Origin: an uncultured Bacteroides sp.
GTDB lineage: Bacteria > Bacteroidota > Bacteroidia > Bacteroidales > Bacteroidaceae
Assembly: GCF_902491285.1 (NCBI RefSeq)
Contig: NZ_CABUHK010000008.1
Location: 1 to 64,000, forward strand
Reading direction: 5' to 3'
DNA length: 64,000 nt
The stretch's first letter is position 1; each line of letters begins with the position of its first letter. Shown piece by piece: positions 9,283 to 18,184 of this stretch. The translations under genes were made by a program, and so were the position numbers. The notes beneath the pieces were generated by a model. The model did not search any database. It had not been told where the DNA came from and saw only the letters and a list, made by a program, of their open reading frames with translations.

Positions 9283-10560
9283 ATGAAAACATTTTATTGG
9301 TCATTAGTGCTTATGATGCTATTGCCAAGCATGGCATACACACAAAACACGGAGAAGGAAAATGAGTTCTCGATGTCGATGCAAATCAGACCTCGGGCGG
9401 AGTATCGGAACGGAGCTTGGTTTCCTCGCAATGAAGGGATGAAAGCCGCATCGTCTATCAACAATCGTGCCCGTTTGTCAATTGACTACAAGCGGTCGGA
9501 CTTGGAAATCAAGATGTCGGCACAGCACGTCGGAGTTTGGGGACAAGATCCGCAGATCGACAAGAACGGGCGTTTTGTCCTGAACGAAGCATGGGCAAAA
9601 CTTGATTTCGGACACGGCCTTTTTGCCCAGTTGGGGCGTCAGGCATTGGTTTATGACGATGAGCGTATTTTGGGCGGATTGGACTGGAATGTGGCGGGAC
9701 GTTATCATGACGCATTGAAACTGGGATATGCGAATAAGAATAATGAGGTACACCTTATTCTTGCCTTCAACCAGAATGACGAGAAGAAGATAGGCGGTAC
9801 TTATTATGCTTCCGGTGCACAGCCTTATAAGAATATGCAGACTGTATGGTATCACTATAAGGCGGATGCAATTCCGTTCGGCGCTTCTTTGCTGTTTATG
9901 AACCTGGGATTGGAAACCGGGGATGCGGCTACGCAGGATTCGCATACCCGTTATCTGCAAACAATGGGAACGTATCTTACCTATAAGCCCGGTAGCTGGA
10001 ATCTGGACGGCGCTTTCTACTATCAGACGGGCAAGAATAAGGATGCTGAGAAAGTGTCGGCATTAATGGGAAGCGTGCAGGCTGCCTATGCTTTTGACAA
10101 GACATGGGGAGTTGTGGCAAGTTTCGACTATCTGAGCGGCGATAAGGGAAACGGCGACAAGTTTAAAGCGTTCGACCCTCTCTACGGAACACACCATAAG
10201 TTCTACGGAAGTATGGATTATTTCTATGCGAATCTATTTGTGAACGGTTATGCGCCGGGTTTAATGGACAGCCGTATCGGTGCTCGTTTCCGTGCGTCGG
10301 ACAAGGTGGATATGGAGTTGAATTATCACTATTTCACTACCGCGGTTGAATTGCCGGACTTGAATAAGTCCTTAGGTTCGGAAGTTGATTATCAAATCAA
10401 TTTGTCGGTGATGAAAGACGTAAAACTCTCTGCCGGATATTCTTTCATGCGTGGCACAAAGACGATGGATGTAGTGAAAGGCGGCAATCATAAGAGTTGG
10501 CAAGACTGGGGGTGGGTATCGTTGAATATCAATCCGAAAGTGTTTTTCACAAAATGGTAA
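9283..10560 (+). CDS. Alginate-export-like outer-membrane beta-barrel protein in the nrf operon
   Basis: 425 aa from the ATG at 9283, with a signal peptide (about 1-20, ending AYT before QNTEK). The rest alternates amphipathic strands and short turns, with the RPRAEYRNG and NNRARLSIDYK segments typical of the alginate_exp barrel family, ending in a terminal aromatic (FFTKW). It is 29 bp after the CcsA-like gene and is followed by a strong terminator, so it is the last operon gene. A porin for nitrite entry is inferred from context only. Confidence 0.75.
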   Translation: MKTFYWSLVLMMLLPSMAYTQNTEKENEFSMSMQIRPRAEYRNGAWFPRNEGMKAASSINNRARLSIDYKRSDLEIKMSAQHVGVWGQDPQIDKNGRFVLNEAWAKLDFGHGLFAQLGRQALVYDDERILGGLDWNVAGRYHDALKLGYANKNNEVHLILAFNQNDEKKIGGTYYASGAQPYKNMQTVWYHYKADAIPFGASLLFMNLGLETGDAATQDSHTRYLQTMGTYLTYKPGSWNLDGAFYYQTGKNKDAEKVSALMGSVQAAYAFDKTWGVVASFDYLSGDKGNGDKFKAFDPLYGTHHKFYGSMDYFYANLFVNGYAPGLMDSRIGARFRASDKVDMELNYHYFTTAVELPDLNKSLGSEVDYQINLSVMKDVKLSAGYSFMRGTKTMDVVKGGNHKSWQDWGWVSLNINPKVFFTKW

Positions 10561-10586
10561 TTAAATAGGGATGACATTCTGACAAG

Positions 10587-10631
10587 TGTGGCGCAGCATA
10601 AAACCGAAAGTTTAAGCTGCGCCACATTTTT
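10587..10631 (+). terminator. Rho-independent terminator ending the nrf operon
   Basis: An 11-bp perfect stem, TGTGGCGCAGC (10587-10597) with GCTGCGCCACA (10616-10626), is followed directly by TTTTT. It separates the nrf operon from the convergent Crp/Fnr gene. Confidence 0.9.
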
Positions 10632-10632
10632 A

Positions 10633-11322
10633 TTATATGAATTTCTCTAAAGCTGCTTTGTTCAGGATTTCCACCCGTTTCCCTTCCATGGTGATAAGCC
10701 CTTCCTTGATAATCTTATTAATTTCTTTCGATAAGGCAGGGCGGGATACATTGAGGTATTCGGCAAGTTGGGATTGCGTATGTGTAATCTCTACTATCAG
10801 GGAATCTTTCTTCTTATGCTCGAACAGATAAACAATGAATCTTTCCCGAACAGTCTTGCGGGAGAGGGGTTTCAGCCGTGATACGGTACAAATGTTGCAA
10901 TTACCGGCAATGCAGAGAAAGTTGTGTAACACTTGCGGGTCTTGGCTGATAACTTTAAACGTAGAATCTTTGGTTGCCATAAGTATCACACTGTCTTCAA
11001 GGGCGGTGAACGTGGCAGGCAGTGTATTGTTTGGATTAAAAAGATGTGGAGTGGCAAAAGTGCGTGGCGCAATGATATATTCAATCATCACTTCGTTTCC
11101 CAGTCCGTCGATAATATCCGTGCGTAATTTCCCTTCCAACAACACATACAGTTTGTTACAAGGCGTTCCTTGTGTGACGACTATCTCTTTTTTGTCTGCT
11201 GCGTAGATTACGAAATCCAGTTTTTCTAATAAAGATTCTTTTATATTCAAGGGCAAATCCCGGAAAAGAGGGATTTGAAACAGTTTTTCTTTATGTGTGT
11301 CGGTCAGTTGTATTTTTTTCAT
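10633..11322 (-). CDS. Crp/Fnr-family transcription regulator, likely controlling the nrf operon
   Basis: 229 aa. The cyclic-nucleotide-binding-like beta roll covers about 15-130 (VLLEGKLRTDIIDGLGNEV), followed by a long dimer helix and a winged HTH (about 165-215, QSQLAEYLNVSRPALSKEI). Cysteines cluster near LHNFLCIAGNCNIC, which could bind a redox or NO-sensing group, but this is unproven. It faces the nrf operon across a shared terminator. Bacteroidetes relatives called HcpR control nitrite and NO stress genes, so control of nrf through the TGTAA-N6-TTACA site at 5035-5050 is plausible. A TAAGTTTG -7 box lies at 11355-11348. Confidence 0.85.
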   Translation of the reverse strand: MKKIQLTDTHKEKLFQIPLFRDLPLNIKESLLEKLDFVIYAADKKEIVVTQGTPCNKLYVLLEGKLRTDIIDGLGNEVMIEYIIAPRTFATPHLFNPNNTLPATFTALEDSVILMATKDSTFKVISQDPQVLHNFLCIAGNCNICTVSRLKPLSRKTVRERFIVYLFEHKKKDSLIVEITHTQSQLAEYLNVSRPALSKEINKIIKEGLITMEGKRVEILNKAALEKFI

Positions 11323-11441
11323 TGCATCATGTTGTTCGTATCGTGGACAAACTTACGGAAAATCTCTGTAATAAACGAATAAAAAGGGAGAAATGGCATT
11401 AAATGGTTAGGATATAAAATTGTCTTTGGAGAAAGAGATGA

Positions 11442-12296
11442 CTATTGAAATCGTCTTCTGTATTTGGACGGAGACATTCCCAAGGTATTTGTGAAAACTC
11501 GGACGAAATGGGGCAAATCATTAAAACCGACCGTAAAACAAATTTCGGATACTTGCTTTTGTGAATGTTTAAGAAGTTCGCAGGCTGTATTTAAGCGATA
11601 TTGGGTTACATACTGCGAGAAGGTCATTCCTTTGCAACGTTTGAAGTAGGAACAGAAAGCAGAGCGGTTCATGCCTACTTCTGCGGCAATATCATCCAAA
11701 GATATGGTATGGATATAGTGAGTCATTACATAAACACAGATTTGCTGCATACGTCTCACGTCACGTTCAATATTCATGGGCTTTCCGGCAAAGGTATGGT
11801 CGGATGAAGTAAATATGGCAGGTAGCAGACGAAACATTTCGCATAGGCGTCCCAACTCGTCCATATCGTTCATTTGTGACAATATCCGACGAATGGTTTG
11901 TGAACTTCCAGTACCGAATTTCAGTGCGTTCGTCGGGAATGTAATGCCCGTCAGACGATTACGCAGTTCGGGAAATACTGCCATACACCGTTCTACAAGC
12001 GAATGACTGAAAGCTACCATTAAATAACGGACATACCCGTCATCGTCTGCCGAATCCGGTGAATATTCCCAGTGGTGTAGCATGGACGGTGGTATTAACG
12101 CCACGTCGCCTGCTGCGAAAGGTTGCAATGTGTCGCCTGCCATTCGTTTGCCATATCCATGGACAACATAATACAACTCCCATGCATCATGCCGATGCAG
12201 TTTGGCTTCGATACTTGTTGTCACTCGTTGGTCTATAAAGAAAAAAGAGTGATTCTCCACTTCGGGCAATTCATAAGGAATGGCGGTATCTTCCAT
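11442..12296 (-). CDS. AraC-family regulator with cupin sensor domain
   Basis: 284 aa from the ATG at 12296; the longer frame to 12401 runs through promoter sequence. The N-terminal cupin (about 10-120, LHRHDAWELYYVVHGYG) senses a small molecule. The C-terminal double HTH is about 185-284 (VGMNRSAFCSYFKRCKGMTFSQY). It is divergent from the nitroreductase gene; the 133-bp gap holds the direct repeats described separately. It is the closest AraC protein to the five-promoter regulon, so it is one candidate for its activator. Confidence 0.88.
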   Translation of the reverse strand: MEDTAIPYELPEVENHSFFFIDQRVTTSIEAKLHRHDAWELYYVVHGYGKRMAGDTLQPFAAGDVALIPPSMLHHWEYSPDSADDDGYVRYLMVAFSHSLVERCMAVFPELRNRLTGITFPTNALKFGTGSSQTIRRILSQMNDMDELGRLCEMFRLLPAIFTSSDHTFAGKPMNIERDVRRMQQICVYVMTHYIHTISLDDIAAEVGMNRSAFCSYFKRCKGMTFSQYVTQYRLNTACELLKHSQKQVSEICFTVGFNDLPHFVRVFTNTLGMSPSKYRRRFQ

Positions 12297-12324
12297 AAAA
12301 GTAATGCTTAAAATGACTTGTATG

Positions 12325-12388
12325 CAAATATACGACAAATCTCTAAGATGATACCACAAATATATGACAAGAAAGCCGGGTAACTTTG
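12325..12388 (+). promoter_or_regulatory. Direct-repeat operator and promoter between AraC gene and nitroreductase
   Basis: Two near-identical 14-mers, CAAATATACGACAA (12325-12338) and CAAATATATGACAA (12357-12370), lie 32 bp apart, about three helical turns, on one face. A -7 box TAACTTTG (12381-12388) follows for the nitroreductase gene. The arrangement fits an activator site for the divergent AraC protein. It differs from the TCTGTAATT sites of the five-promoter set. Confidence 0.6.
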
Positions 12389-12429
12389 CTGCCGAAAACA
12401 ATAAGTATAACTCTTAAAAATGTATTGTT

Positions 12430-13059
12430 ATGGATTTCTATCAAGTTCTAGAGAATAGAAGAACTATTCGCGACTTTTCCGATAAGAAGGTGACGGATGA
12501 AGTGTTGGAAAAAGTATTGTCGGCCGCATTCAAAGCTCCGACTAATGACCATTTGCGGCAGTTTGAGTTTATTGTCGTGAGAGGGCAGGAAAACATTGCC
12601 CGACTCATATCGCCTGTGGCGGAAAACACCAAGAACATTCAGCAGACAGGGCTTGATGCTGCTGCCGACCTGATGGATAAGGATGAACACGCCATGTTTG
12701 TTGATGCGTTGCCCAAACAACAACGTATGCTTATGCAAAGCAATTGTCTCGTACTTCCATTTTTCCGGCAAAAGGATTTTCCTCTGTGCCAACCTGCCGA
12801 CCAAAGTTCACTTAACTATTTCGCTTCTGCATGGGCAGCCGTTGAGAATATCCTGTTAGCAGCAACGGCGGAAGGACTGGCGTGTGCATTCCGTATTCCT
12901 ATTGGCAACGAACCGGAGTATGTGAAACATCTCGTCAATGCTCCTGACGGATATGAGTTTACCTGCTTTCTCGCTATTGGATATGCGGCGGAGAATGCAC
13001 ATATTTGTAAACAGAAAGAAATCCGGGTAGGGGATAGGATTCACAGGAATGTCTGGTAA
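12430..13059 (+). CDS. Nitroreductase-family FMN oxidoreductase
   Basis: 209 aa. The N-terminus has the FMN-phosphate-binding signature of the family (ENRRTIRDFSDKKV, Arg-Arg-x-Arg-type), then KAPTNDHLRQFEFIVV, and a C-terminal GYAAENAH segment near residues 185-195. Such enzymes use NAD(P)H to reduce nitro groups, quinones or enones; the substrate cannot be read from sequence. It is divergent from the AraC regulator gene and just ahead of the flavodoxin-like gene, which has its own promoter. Confidence 0.88.
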   Translation: MDFYQVLENRRTIRDFSDKKVTDEVLEKVLSAAFKAPTNDHLRQFEFIVVRGQENIARLISPVAENTKNIQQTGLDAAADLMDKDEHAMFVDALPKQQRMLMQSNCLVLPFFRQKDFPLCQPADQSSLNYFASAWAAVENILLAATAEGLACAFRIPIGNEPEYVKHLVNAPDGYEFTCFLAIGYAAENAHICKQKEIRVGDRIHRNVW

Positions 13060-13126
13060 TCTGTAATTAAGGTACATCTCTCTGTAATTTATATACATTC
13101 GCTATGTTATAAATTGCCTATTTTTG
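13060..13126 (+). promoter_or_regulatory. Regulon site A: paired 21-bp repeats plus -7 box, before flavodoxin-like gene
   Basis: Direct repeats TCTGTAATT start at 13060 and 13081 (21 bp apart). The -7 box TATTTTTG starts at 13119, 38 bp after the second repeat. No TTTG is found at the -33 position, so activation by a protein at the repeats is expected. The same layout recurs at four other promoters in the window. Confidence 0.8.
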
Positions 13127-13178
13127 CAGAGTGAAAAGACTGAATCATTCTAAAAGATAAAACTAATAAAGTAAAGTT

Positions 13179-13718
13179 ATGGCTAAAAAAGTTCTGATAA
13201 TTTCGTCCAGTCCGCGGAAAGGCGGCAATTCGGATTTGCTTTGTGATGAATTTATGAAAGGTGCTCTCGAAGCGGGCAATGAAGTGGAAAAGATTGTATT
13301 GAAAGACAAAACGGTTCATCCTTGCACGGGATGCAGTGTTTGTAGTATGTACGGCAAGCCTTGTCCGCAGAAGGATGATGCGGCGGAAATCGTGGAGAAG
13401 ATGATTGCTGCCGATGTGATTGTAATGGCGACTCCCGTGTATTTCTATACAATGTGCGGTCAGATGAAGATTATGATTGACCGTTGCTGCGCACGTTATA
13501 CGGAGATAACGAACAAGGAGTTTTATTTCATTATTGCGGCGGCAGAGGATAATAAGGCAATGATGGAACGTACAATAGACGGTTTCCGTGGCTTCCTCGA
13601 TTGTCTGGAAGGGCCACAGGAAAAAGGAACGGTCTATGGAATCGGCGCCTGGAAGGTAGGGGAGATTAAAGATACTCCATACATGCAGGAAGCCTACAAC
13701 ATGGGAAAAATGGTATAA
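13179..13718 (+). CDS. Flavodoxin-like NADPH-dependent FMN reductase family protein
   Basis: 179 aa. It opens with a flavodoxin-like phosphate loop (IISSSPRKGGNSDLL), followed by an iron-sulfur-flavoprotein-like Cys motif (CTGCSVCSMYGKPC) and the ATPVYFYTMCGQMK isoalloxazine contact region. The cysteines could support a metal cluster or only structure. It probably reduces quinones or other electrophiles with FMN. Transcription is expected from regulon site A, and the message ends at the hairpin at 13898-13938 or earlier. Confidence 0.82.
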   Translation: MAKKVLIISSSPRKGGNSDLLCDEFMKGALEAGNEVEKIVLKDKTVHPCTGCSVCSMYGKPCPQKDDAAEIVEKMIAADVIVMATPVYFYTMCGQMKIMIDRCCARYTEITNKEFYFIIAAAEDNKAMMERTIDGFRGFLDCLEGPQEKGTVYGIGAWKVGEIKDTPYMQEAYNMGKMV

Positions 13719-13734
13719 CTGTCACCGGCTTATT

Positions 13735-13813
13735 ATAGTGACGCTATGCTTGCAGGATAGTGACGCTATAACAACAAGATAGTGACGCTATGACGACCGG
13801 ATAGTGACGCTAT
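13735..13813. repeat. Four-copy 22-bp tandem repeat, core ATAGTGACGCTAT
   Basis: The 13-bp core ATAGTGACGCTAT occurs identically at 13735, 13757, 13779 and 13801, exactly 22 bp apart. The 9-bp spacers differ (GCTTGCAGG, AACAACAAG, GACGACCGG). The core ends are complementary (ATAG and CTAT). Conserved core with variable spacers argues for selection or recent spread of the core rather than simple slippage. Confidence 0.9.
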
Positions 13814-13897
13814 CTTATGTGACCTTTTGAAGCATAAAAATGATATTTCAATCGAATAGATTGAAAAGTCAAGAATTTTAATTGACTGGATTGCTTG

Positions 13898-13938
13898 TTC
13901 TGCCACAGAATTATTATAATTTTGTGGCAGAACTTTTT
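13898..13938 (+). terminator. Rho-independent terminator after flavodoxin-like gene
   Basis: TTCTGCCACA (13898-13907) pairs with TGTGGCAGAA (13923-13932), the inner AT-rich sequence extends the stem, and CTTTTT follows. It lies 33 bp before the next start. Confidence 0.85.
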
Positions 13939-13970
13939 ATTTTGTATGATTCGTTTAATAACTAAGCATC

Positions 13971-14792
13971 ATGGGCTATACAATAACGACTCTTGTAGAG
14001 AATTGTGTCTATGGACGTAAATTGCAGGCAGAACACGGTCTTTCTCTCTATATTGAGACATCGGGACATAGATTACTCTTTGATACGGGAGCGTCCGATT
14101 TGTTTATCCGTAACGCCCGCCTGCTGCATATTGACTTGCAGAAAGTTGATTATCTGATATTATCCCACGGGCATAGCGACCACACGGGAGGTCTGCGTCA
14201 TTTCTTGGAGCTGAACAAACAAGCAACAGTTGTCTGCAAACGCGAAGCCTTCTCTCCAAAATTTAAGGATGAACGCGAAAATGGAATGAAGCATACGCAG
14301 ACTTTCGACCTTTCCCGTTTCCGTTTTATCGAAGAACAGACCGAACTGCTTCCCGGCGTATTTCTCTTTCCCTCTATTGATATTATCGACCATGAGGATA
14401 CCCATTTCGAACGCTTTCGGGTTCAGAAAGAAGACGGTTGCCATATACCGGATACTTTTCAGGATGAATTGGCGGTAGTGTTGGTAGAGCCGGACGGTTT
14501 TTCTGTATTGAGCGCCTGTTCTCATCGAGGAATTACAAATATCCTGCGAACAGTCCGTGCGGCATTTCCCGAATCTCCTTGTAACTTACTGTTAGGCGGT
14601 TTTCATATTCATAACGCAGAAGAACGGAAATATCAGATCATTGCAGATTATCTGAAAGAATATCTGCCGCGTCAGATTGGTGTCTGCCATTGTACAGGAG
14701 TAGATAAATATGCTTTCTTCTACAAAGACTTTGGTGACAGGGTATTCTATAATTACACGGGAAAACTAATTCAAACTGATTTGTTGAAATAA
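13971..14792 (+). CDS. Metallo-beta-lactamase-fold metallohydrolase
   Basis: 273 aa. The metal-binding motif HGHSDH is at 66-71, preceded by LLFDTGAS. Downstream ligands include Ser-Ala-Cys-Ser-His (ACSHRG) and GGFHIHN near the end. The layout fits the cytosolic MBL group annotated as 7,8-dihydropterin-6-methyl-aminobenzene phosphate synthase-like proteins. The substrate is unknown. It is followed 20 bp later by the tricorn-like gene in the same direction. Confidence 0.85.
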   Translation: MGYTITTLVENCVYGRKLQAEHGLSLYIETSGHRLLFDTGASDLFIRNARLLHIDLQKVDYLILSHGHSDHTGGLRHFLELNKQATVVCKREAFSPKFKDERENGMKHTQTFDLSRFRFIEEQTELLPGVFLFPSIDIIDHEDTHFERFRVQKEDGCHIPDTFQDELAVVLVEPDGFSVLSACSHRGITNILRTVRAAFPESPCNLLLGGFHIHNAEERKYQIIADYLKEYLPRQIGVCHCTGVDKYAFFYKDFGDRVFYNYTGKLIQTDLLK

Positions 14793-14812
14793 AATATATA
14801 TAATAATTTGAT

Positions 14813-17800
14813 ATGAAGAAACTAATAACTTCTTTAGCACTGGCATTGACCGCATTGTCCAGCTATGCCATTACTCCTTTGTGGATGCGTGACGCACGTA
14901 TTTCACCGAATGGAACGGAGATTGTCTTTTGTTATAAAGGCGATATTTACAAAGTCCCCGCACAGGGTGGGACAGCCGTTCAGTTGACAACACAAGCATC
15001 TTATGAAGCTAACCCCGTTTGGTCGCCCGACGGAAAACAAATTGCATTTGCCAGCGACCGGAATGGGAATTTCGACCTCTTTATCATGCCTGCTGACGGC
15101 GGAACCGCCCAAAGGCTGACTTATCATTCCGCTTCGGAGATTCCTTCGGCTTTTACTCCGGACGGAAAGTTTGTACTTTTCTCCGCATCTATTCAAGACC
15201 CCGCAGGTAGCGCTTTGTTTCCTACCGGAGCAATGACGGAATTGTATAAAGTACCTGCTGGCGGAGGACGTACCGAGCAAGTACTCGCTACTCCTGCCGA
15301 ATGGGTTTGCTTTGATAAATCGGGGAAAAACTTTCTTTATCAAGACCGTAAAGGCTTCGAAGATGAATGGAGAAAACACCATACTTCTTCTATAACCAGA
15401 GATATTTGGCTGTATAACACGCAATCGGGAAAACATACCAATCTAACGAACCGGGAAGGGGAAGACCGCAATCCGGTGTATGCGCCCGACGGCAATTCTG
15501 TCTATTTTCTTAGCGAGCGCAACGGCGGCTCATTCAATGTTTATAACTTTTCACTGAATACTTCGCAAACGTCGAATGTGCCTCAAGAGGTAAAAGCGAT
15601 AACTACATTCCGTACGCATCCGGTACGTTTCTTGTCAATCAGTGATAAAGGTACATTGTGTTATACCTATGACGGAGAGCTTTATACACAGGAAGCCAAT
15701 GCCCGTCCGAAGAAAGTAAACGTTGAACTTGTCCGGGATGATGAAAAGGAGATTGCTTCCCTCAAATTTTCTCAGGGCGCTAATTCCGCTTCCGTATCTC
15801 CGGACGGCAAACAGGTTGCTTTCATTGTGCGTGGTGATGTCTTTGTCACTTCGACGGATTACACTACAACAAAGCAAATCACGAATACTCCGGGAAAAGA
15901 AGCCGCTGTGTCCTTTGCCCCGGATAACCGGACGCTGGTCTATGCCAGTGAAAGGACGGGTAACTGGCAACTTTACACCGCCAAAATAGCCCGTAAGGAA
16001 GAAGCCAATTTCCCTAATGCAACTCTTATCGAGGAAGAAGTCTTGCTTCCTTCAAAAACAGTGGAACGTGCTTATCCGCAATATTCTCCGGACGGTAAGG
16101 AGCTGGCTTTCATCGAAGACCGTAACCGCTTAATGGTACTTGACTTAAAGACGAAGAAAGTTCGTCAAGTGACGGACGGTTCTACATGGTATAATACCGG
16201 AGGCGGATTCGACTATGAATGGTCGCCGGACGGCAAATGGTTTACTCTTGAATTTATTGGCAATCGCCATGATCCTTATTCGGATATAGGTATTGTCAGC
16301 GCACAAGGCGGTACTATTACCAACTTGACTAACAGCGGATATATTAGCGGTTCTCCGCGTTGGGTACTGGATGGAAACGCTATTCTTTTCCAAACTGAAC
16401 GTTACGGTATGCGTGCGCATGCTTCTTGGGGTTCACAACAGGATGTGATGCTGGTATTCTTGAATCAGGATGCTTATGACCGCTATCGCTTAAGCAAGGA
16501 AGACTTCGAACTGCTCAAAGAATTAGAAAAGGAACAGAAGAAAGCGAAAGACGGTGACAAGAAGAAAGATGTAAATAAGTCCAAAAAGGATGAAGCTGAC
16601 GAGGACAAGTCATCCGAAAATAAAGCAGACAAGAAAGATATAGTAGTAGAGCTTAACGGCATTGAAGACCGTATCGTCCGTCTGACTCCCAACTCTTCCG
16701 ATTTAGGCAGTGCCATACTCTCAAAAGACGGAGAGAATCTTTATTACTTCTCAGCTTTCGAAGGCGGCTATGACCTTTGGAAAATGAATCTTCGTGAAAA
16801 AGACACAAAACGTTTGCACAAACTCAATACCGGTTGGGCATCATTGATGTTGGATAAGAAAGGGGACATTTTCTTGTTGGGAAGCCGGATGATGCAGAAA
16901 ATGGATGCGAAGTCGGATGCATTGAAATCAATCAGTTATCAGGCTGAAATGAAAATGGACTTGGCTGCCGAGCGTGAAGCAATGTTCGACCATGTGTACA
17001 AGCAACATCAAAAACGCTTCTACAATCTTACTATGCATGGGGTCGATTGGGATGCTATGACGGCTGCTTACCGCAAGTTCCTGCCTCATATTGACAACAA
17101 CTACGACTTTGCGGAATTATTGAGCGAATGGTTGGGCGAACTGAATGTTTCGCATACAGGAGGACGTTATTCTCCGAGAGGCGGGGGAGATGTAACTTCT
17201 AATCTGGGCTTGTTGTTCGATTGGAATTACCAGGAAAAAGGAATGAAAATCGCTGAGGTAATCGAGAAAGGCCCGTTCGACCATTCCCGTACAAAAGTAA
17301 AAGCAGGCTGCATTATTGAAAAGATTAACGGTGAGGAACTGGCTCCGGATAAGGATATTACTGCTTTACTGAATAATAAAGCCGGAAAGAAAACCCTGGT
17401 TTCGTTGTATAATCCGCAGAATAAGGAGCGTTGGGAAGAAGTGGTAATGCCTATCACTAGCGGAAGACTCAACGGTTTGTTATATAAACGTTGGGTAAAA
17501 CAACGTGCTGCCGATGTTGAGAAATGGTCGAACGGTCGGTTGGGGTATGTACATATCCAGTCCATGGGCGACGGAAGTTTCCGTACTGTTTACTCGGATA
17601 TTTTGGGTAAATATAACAACTGTGACGGAATTGTGATTGATACCCGTTTCAATGGCGGCGGTCGTCTGCACGAAGATATCGAGATACTTTTCAGCGGTCA
17701 GAAATACTTTACGCAGGTAGTACGCGGACGCGAAGCCTGTGATATGCCGAGCCGTCGCTGGAATAAACCTTCTATCATGTTGCAGTGTGAAGCTAACTAT

Positions 17801-18100
17801 TCCAATGCGCACGGTACGCCTTGGGTGTACAAACACCAGAAGATAGGCAAACTGGTCGGTATGCCTGTGCCGGGAACAATGACAAGCGTATCTTGGGAAA
17901 CATTGCAAGACCCTTCACTGGTATTCGGTATTCCTATTATCGGTTATCGTCTGCCGGATGGAAGTTATCTGGAAAATAGCCAGTTAGAGCCTGATATTAA
18001 GGTTGCCAATAGCCCTGAAACGGTAGTGAAAGGGGAAGATATGCAACTGAAAACGGCTGTTGACGAATTGCTTAAAGAGATAGACAGTCAGAATAGATAG
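14813..18100 (+). CDS. Tricorn-like protease: PD40 beta-propellers, PDZ and S41 peptidase
   Basis: 1095 aa. Residues 1-19 form a signal peptide. Repeated SPDGKQIAF-type PD40 blades build propellers over about 25-540. A highly charged Lys/Asp/Glu linker follows (about 570-612), then a core helical region, a PDZ domain (about 770-850, GCIIEKINGEEL) and the S41 catalytic part with the VIDTRFNGGG signature and the TMTSVSW segment holding the likely nucleophile Ser. Tricorn homologues degrade peptides; the signal peptide implies a periplasmic role. A hairpin at 18110-18153 follows. Confidence 0.92.
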   Translation: MKKLITSLALALTALSSYAITPLWMRDARISPNGTEIVFCYKGDIYKVPAQGGTAVQLTTQASYEANPVWSPDGKQIAFASDRNGNFDLFIMPADGGTAQRLTYHSASEIPSAFTPDGKFVLFSASIQDPAGSALFPTGAMTELYKVPAGGGRTEQVLATPAEWVCFDKSGKNFLYQDRKGFEDEWRKHHTSSITRDIWLYNTQSGKHTNLTNREGEDRNPVYAPDGNSVYFLSERNGGSFNVYNFSLNTSQTSNVPQEVKAITTFRTHPVRFLSISDKGTLCYTYDGELYTQEANARPKKVNVELVRDDEKEIASLKFSQGANSASVSPDGKQVAFIVRGDVFVTSTDYTTTKQITNTPGKEAAVSFAPDNRTLVYASERTGNWQLYTAKIARKEEANFPNATLIEEEVLLPSKTVERAYPQYSPDGKELAFIEDRNRLMVLDLKTKKVRQVTDGSTWYNTGGGFDYEWSPDGKWFTLEFIGNRHDPYSDIGIVSAQGGTITNLTNSGYISGSPRWVLDGNAILFQTERYGMRAHASWGSQQDVMLVFLNQDAYDRYRLSKEDFELLKELEKEQKKAKDGDKKKDVNKSKKDEADEDKSSENKADKKDIVVELNGIEDRIVRLTPNSSDLGSAILSKDGENLYYFSAFEGGYDLWKMNLREKDTKRLHKLNTGWASLMLDKKGDIFLLGSRMMQKMDAKSDALKSISYQAEMKMDLAAEREAMFDHVYKQHQKRFYNLTMHGVDWDAMTAAYRKFLPHIDNNYDFAELLSEWLGELNVSHTGGRYSPRGGGDVTSNLGLLFDWNYQEKGMKIAEVIEKGPFDHSRTKVKAGCIIEKINGEELAPDKDITALLNNKAGKKTLVSLYNPQNKERWEEVVMPITSGRLNGLLYKRWVKQRAADVEKWSNGRLGYVHIQSMGDGSFRTVYSDILGKYNNCDGIVIDTRFNGGGRLHEDIEILFSGQKYFTQVVRGREACDMPSRRWNKPSIMLQCEANYSNAHGTPWVYKHQKIGKLVGMPVPGTMTSVSWETLQDPSLVFGIPIIGYRLPDGSYLENSQLEPDIKVANSPETVVKGEDMQLKTAVDELLKEIDSQNR

Positions 18101-18109
18101 TAAATAGAA

Positions 18110-18153
18110 GTAGGTTGATGCATATCCCCCGTTACGGAAGTGCATCAACCTAC
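18110..18153. terminator. Shared hairpin between convergent genes
   Basis: A 13-bp perfect stem, GTAGGTTGATGCA (18110-18122) with TGCATCAACCTAC (18141-18153), lies between the tricorn-like gene and the convergent Dxs-like gene. There is no T run on the plus side, so its efficiency is uncertain; it may act in both directions. Confidence 0.65.
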
Positions 18154-18184
18154 ATGAATATATAATGAACTGGTTAGGACTTCT

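Noticed and set aside
11365..11373. Single TCTGTAATA upstream of the Crp/Fnr gene as a sixth regulon site
   Set aside because: No partner repeat 21 bp away on either side and no -7 box at the expected distance.
12297..12401. Longer N-terminus for the AraC gene
   Set aside because: It would cover the direct repeats of the divergent promoter; the cupin domain begins right after the ATG at 12296.
13735..13813. CRISPR array
   Set aside because: The repeat is 13 bp and spacers are 9 bp, far too short, and no cas genes are nearby.
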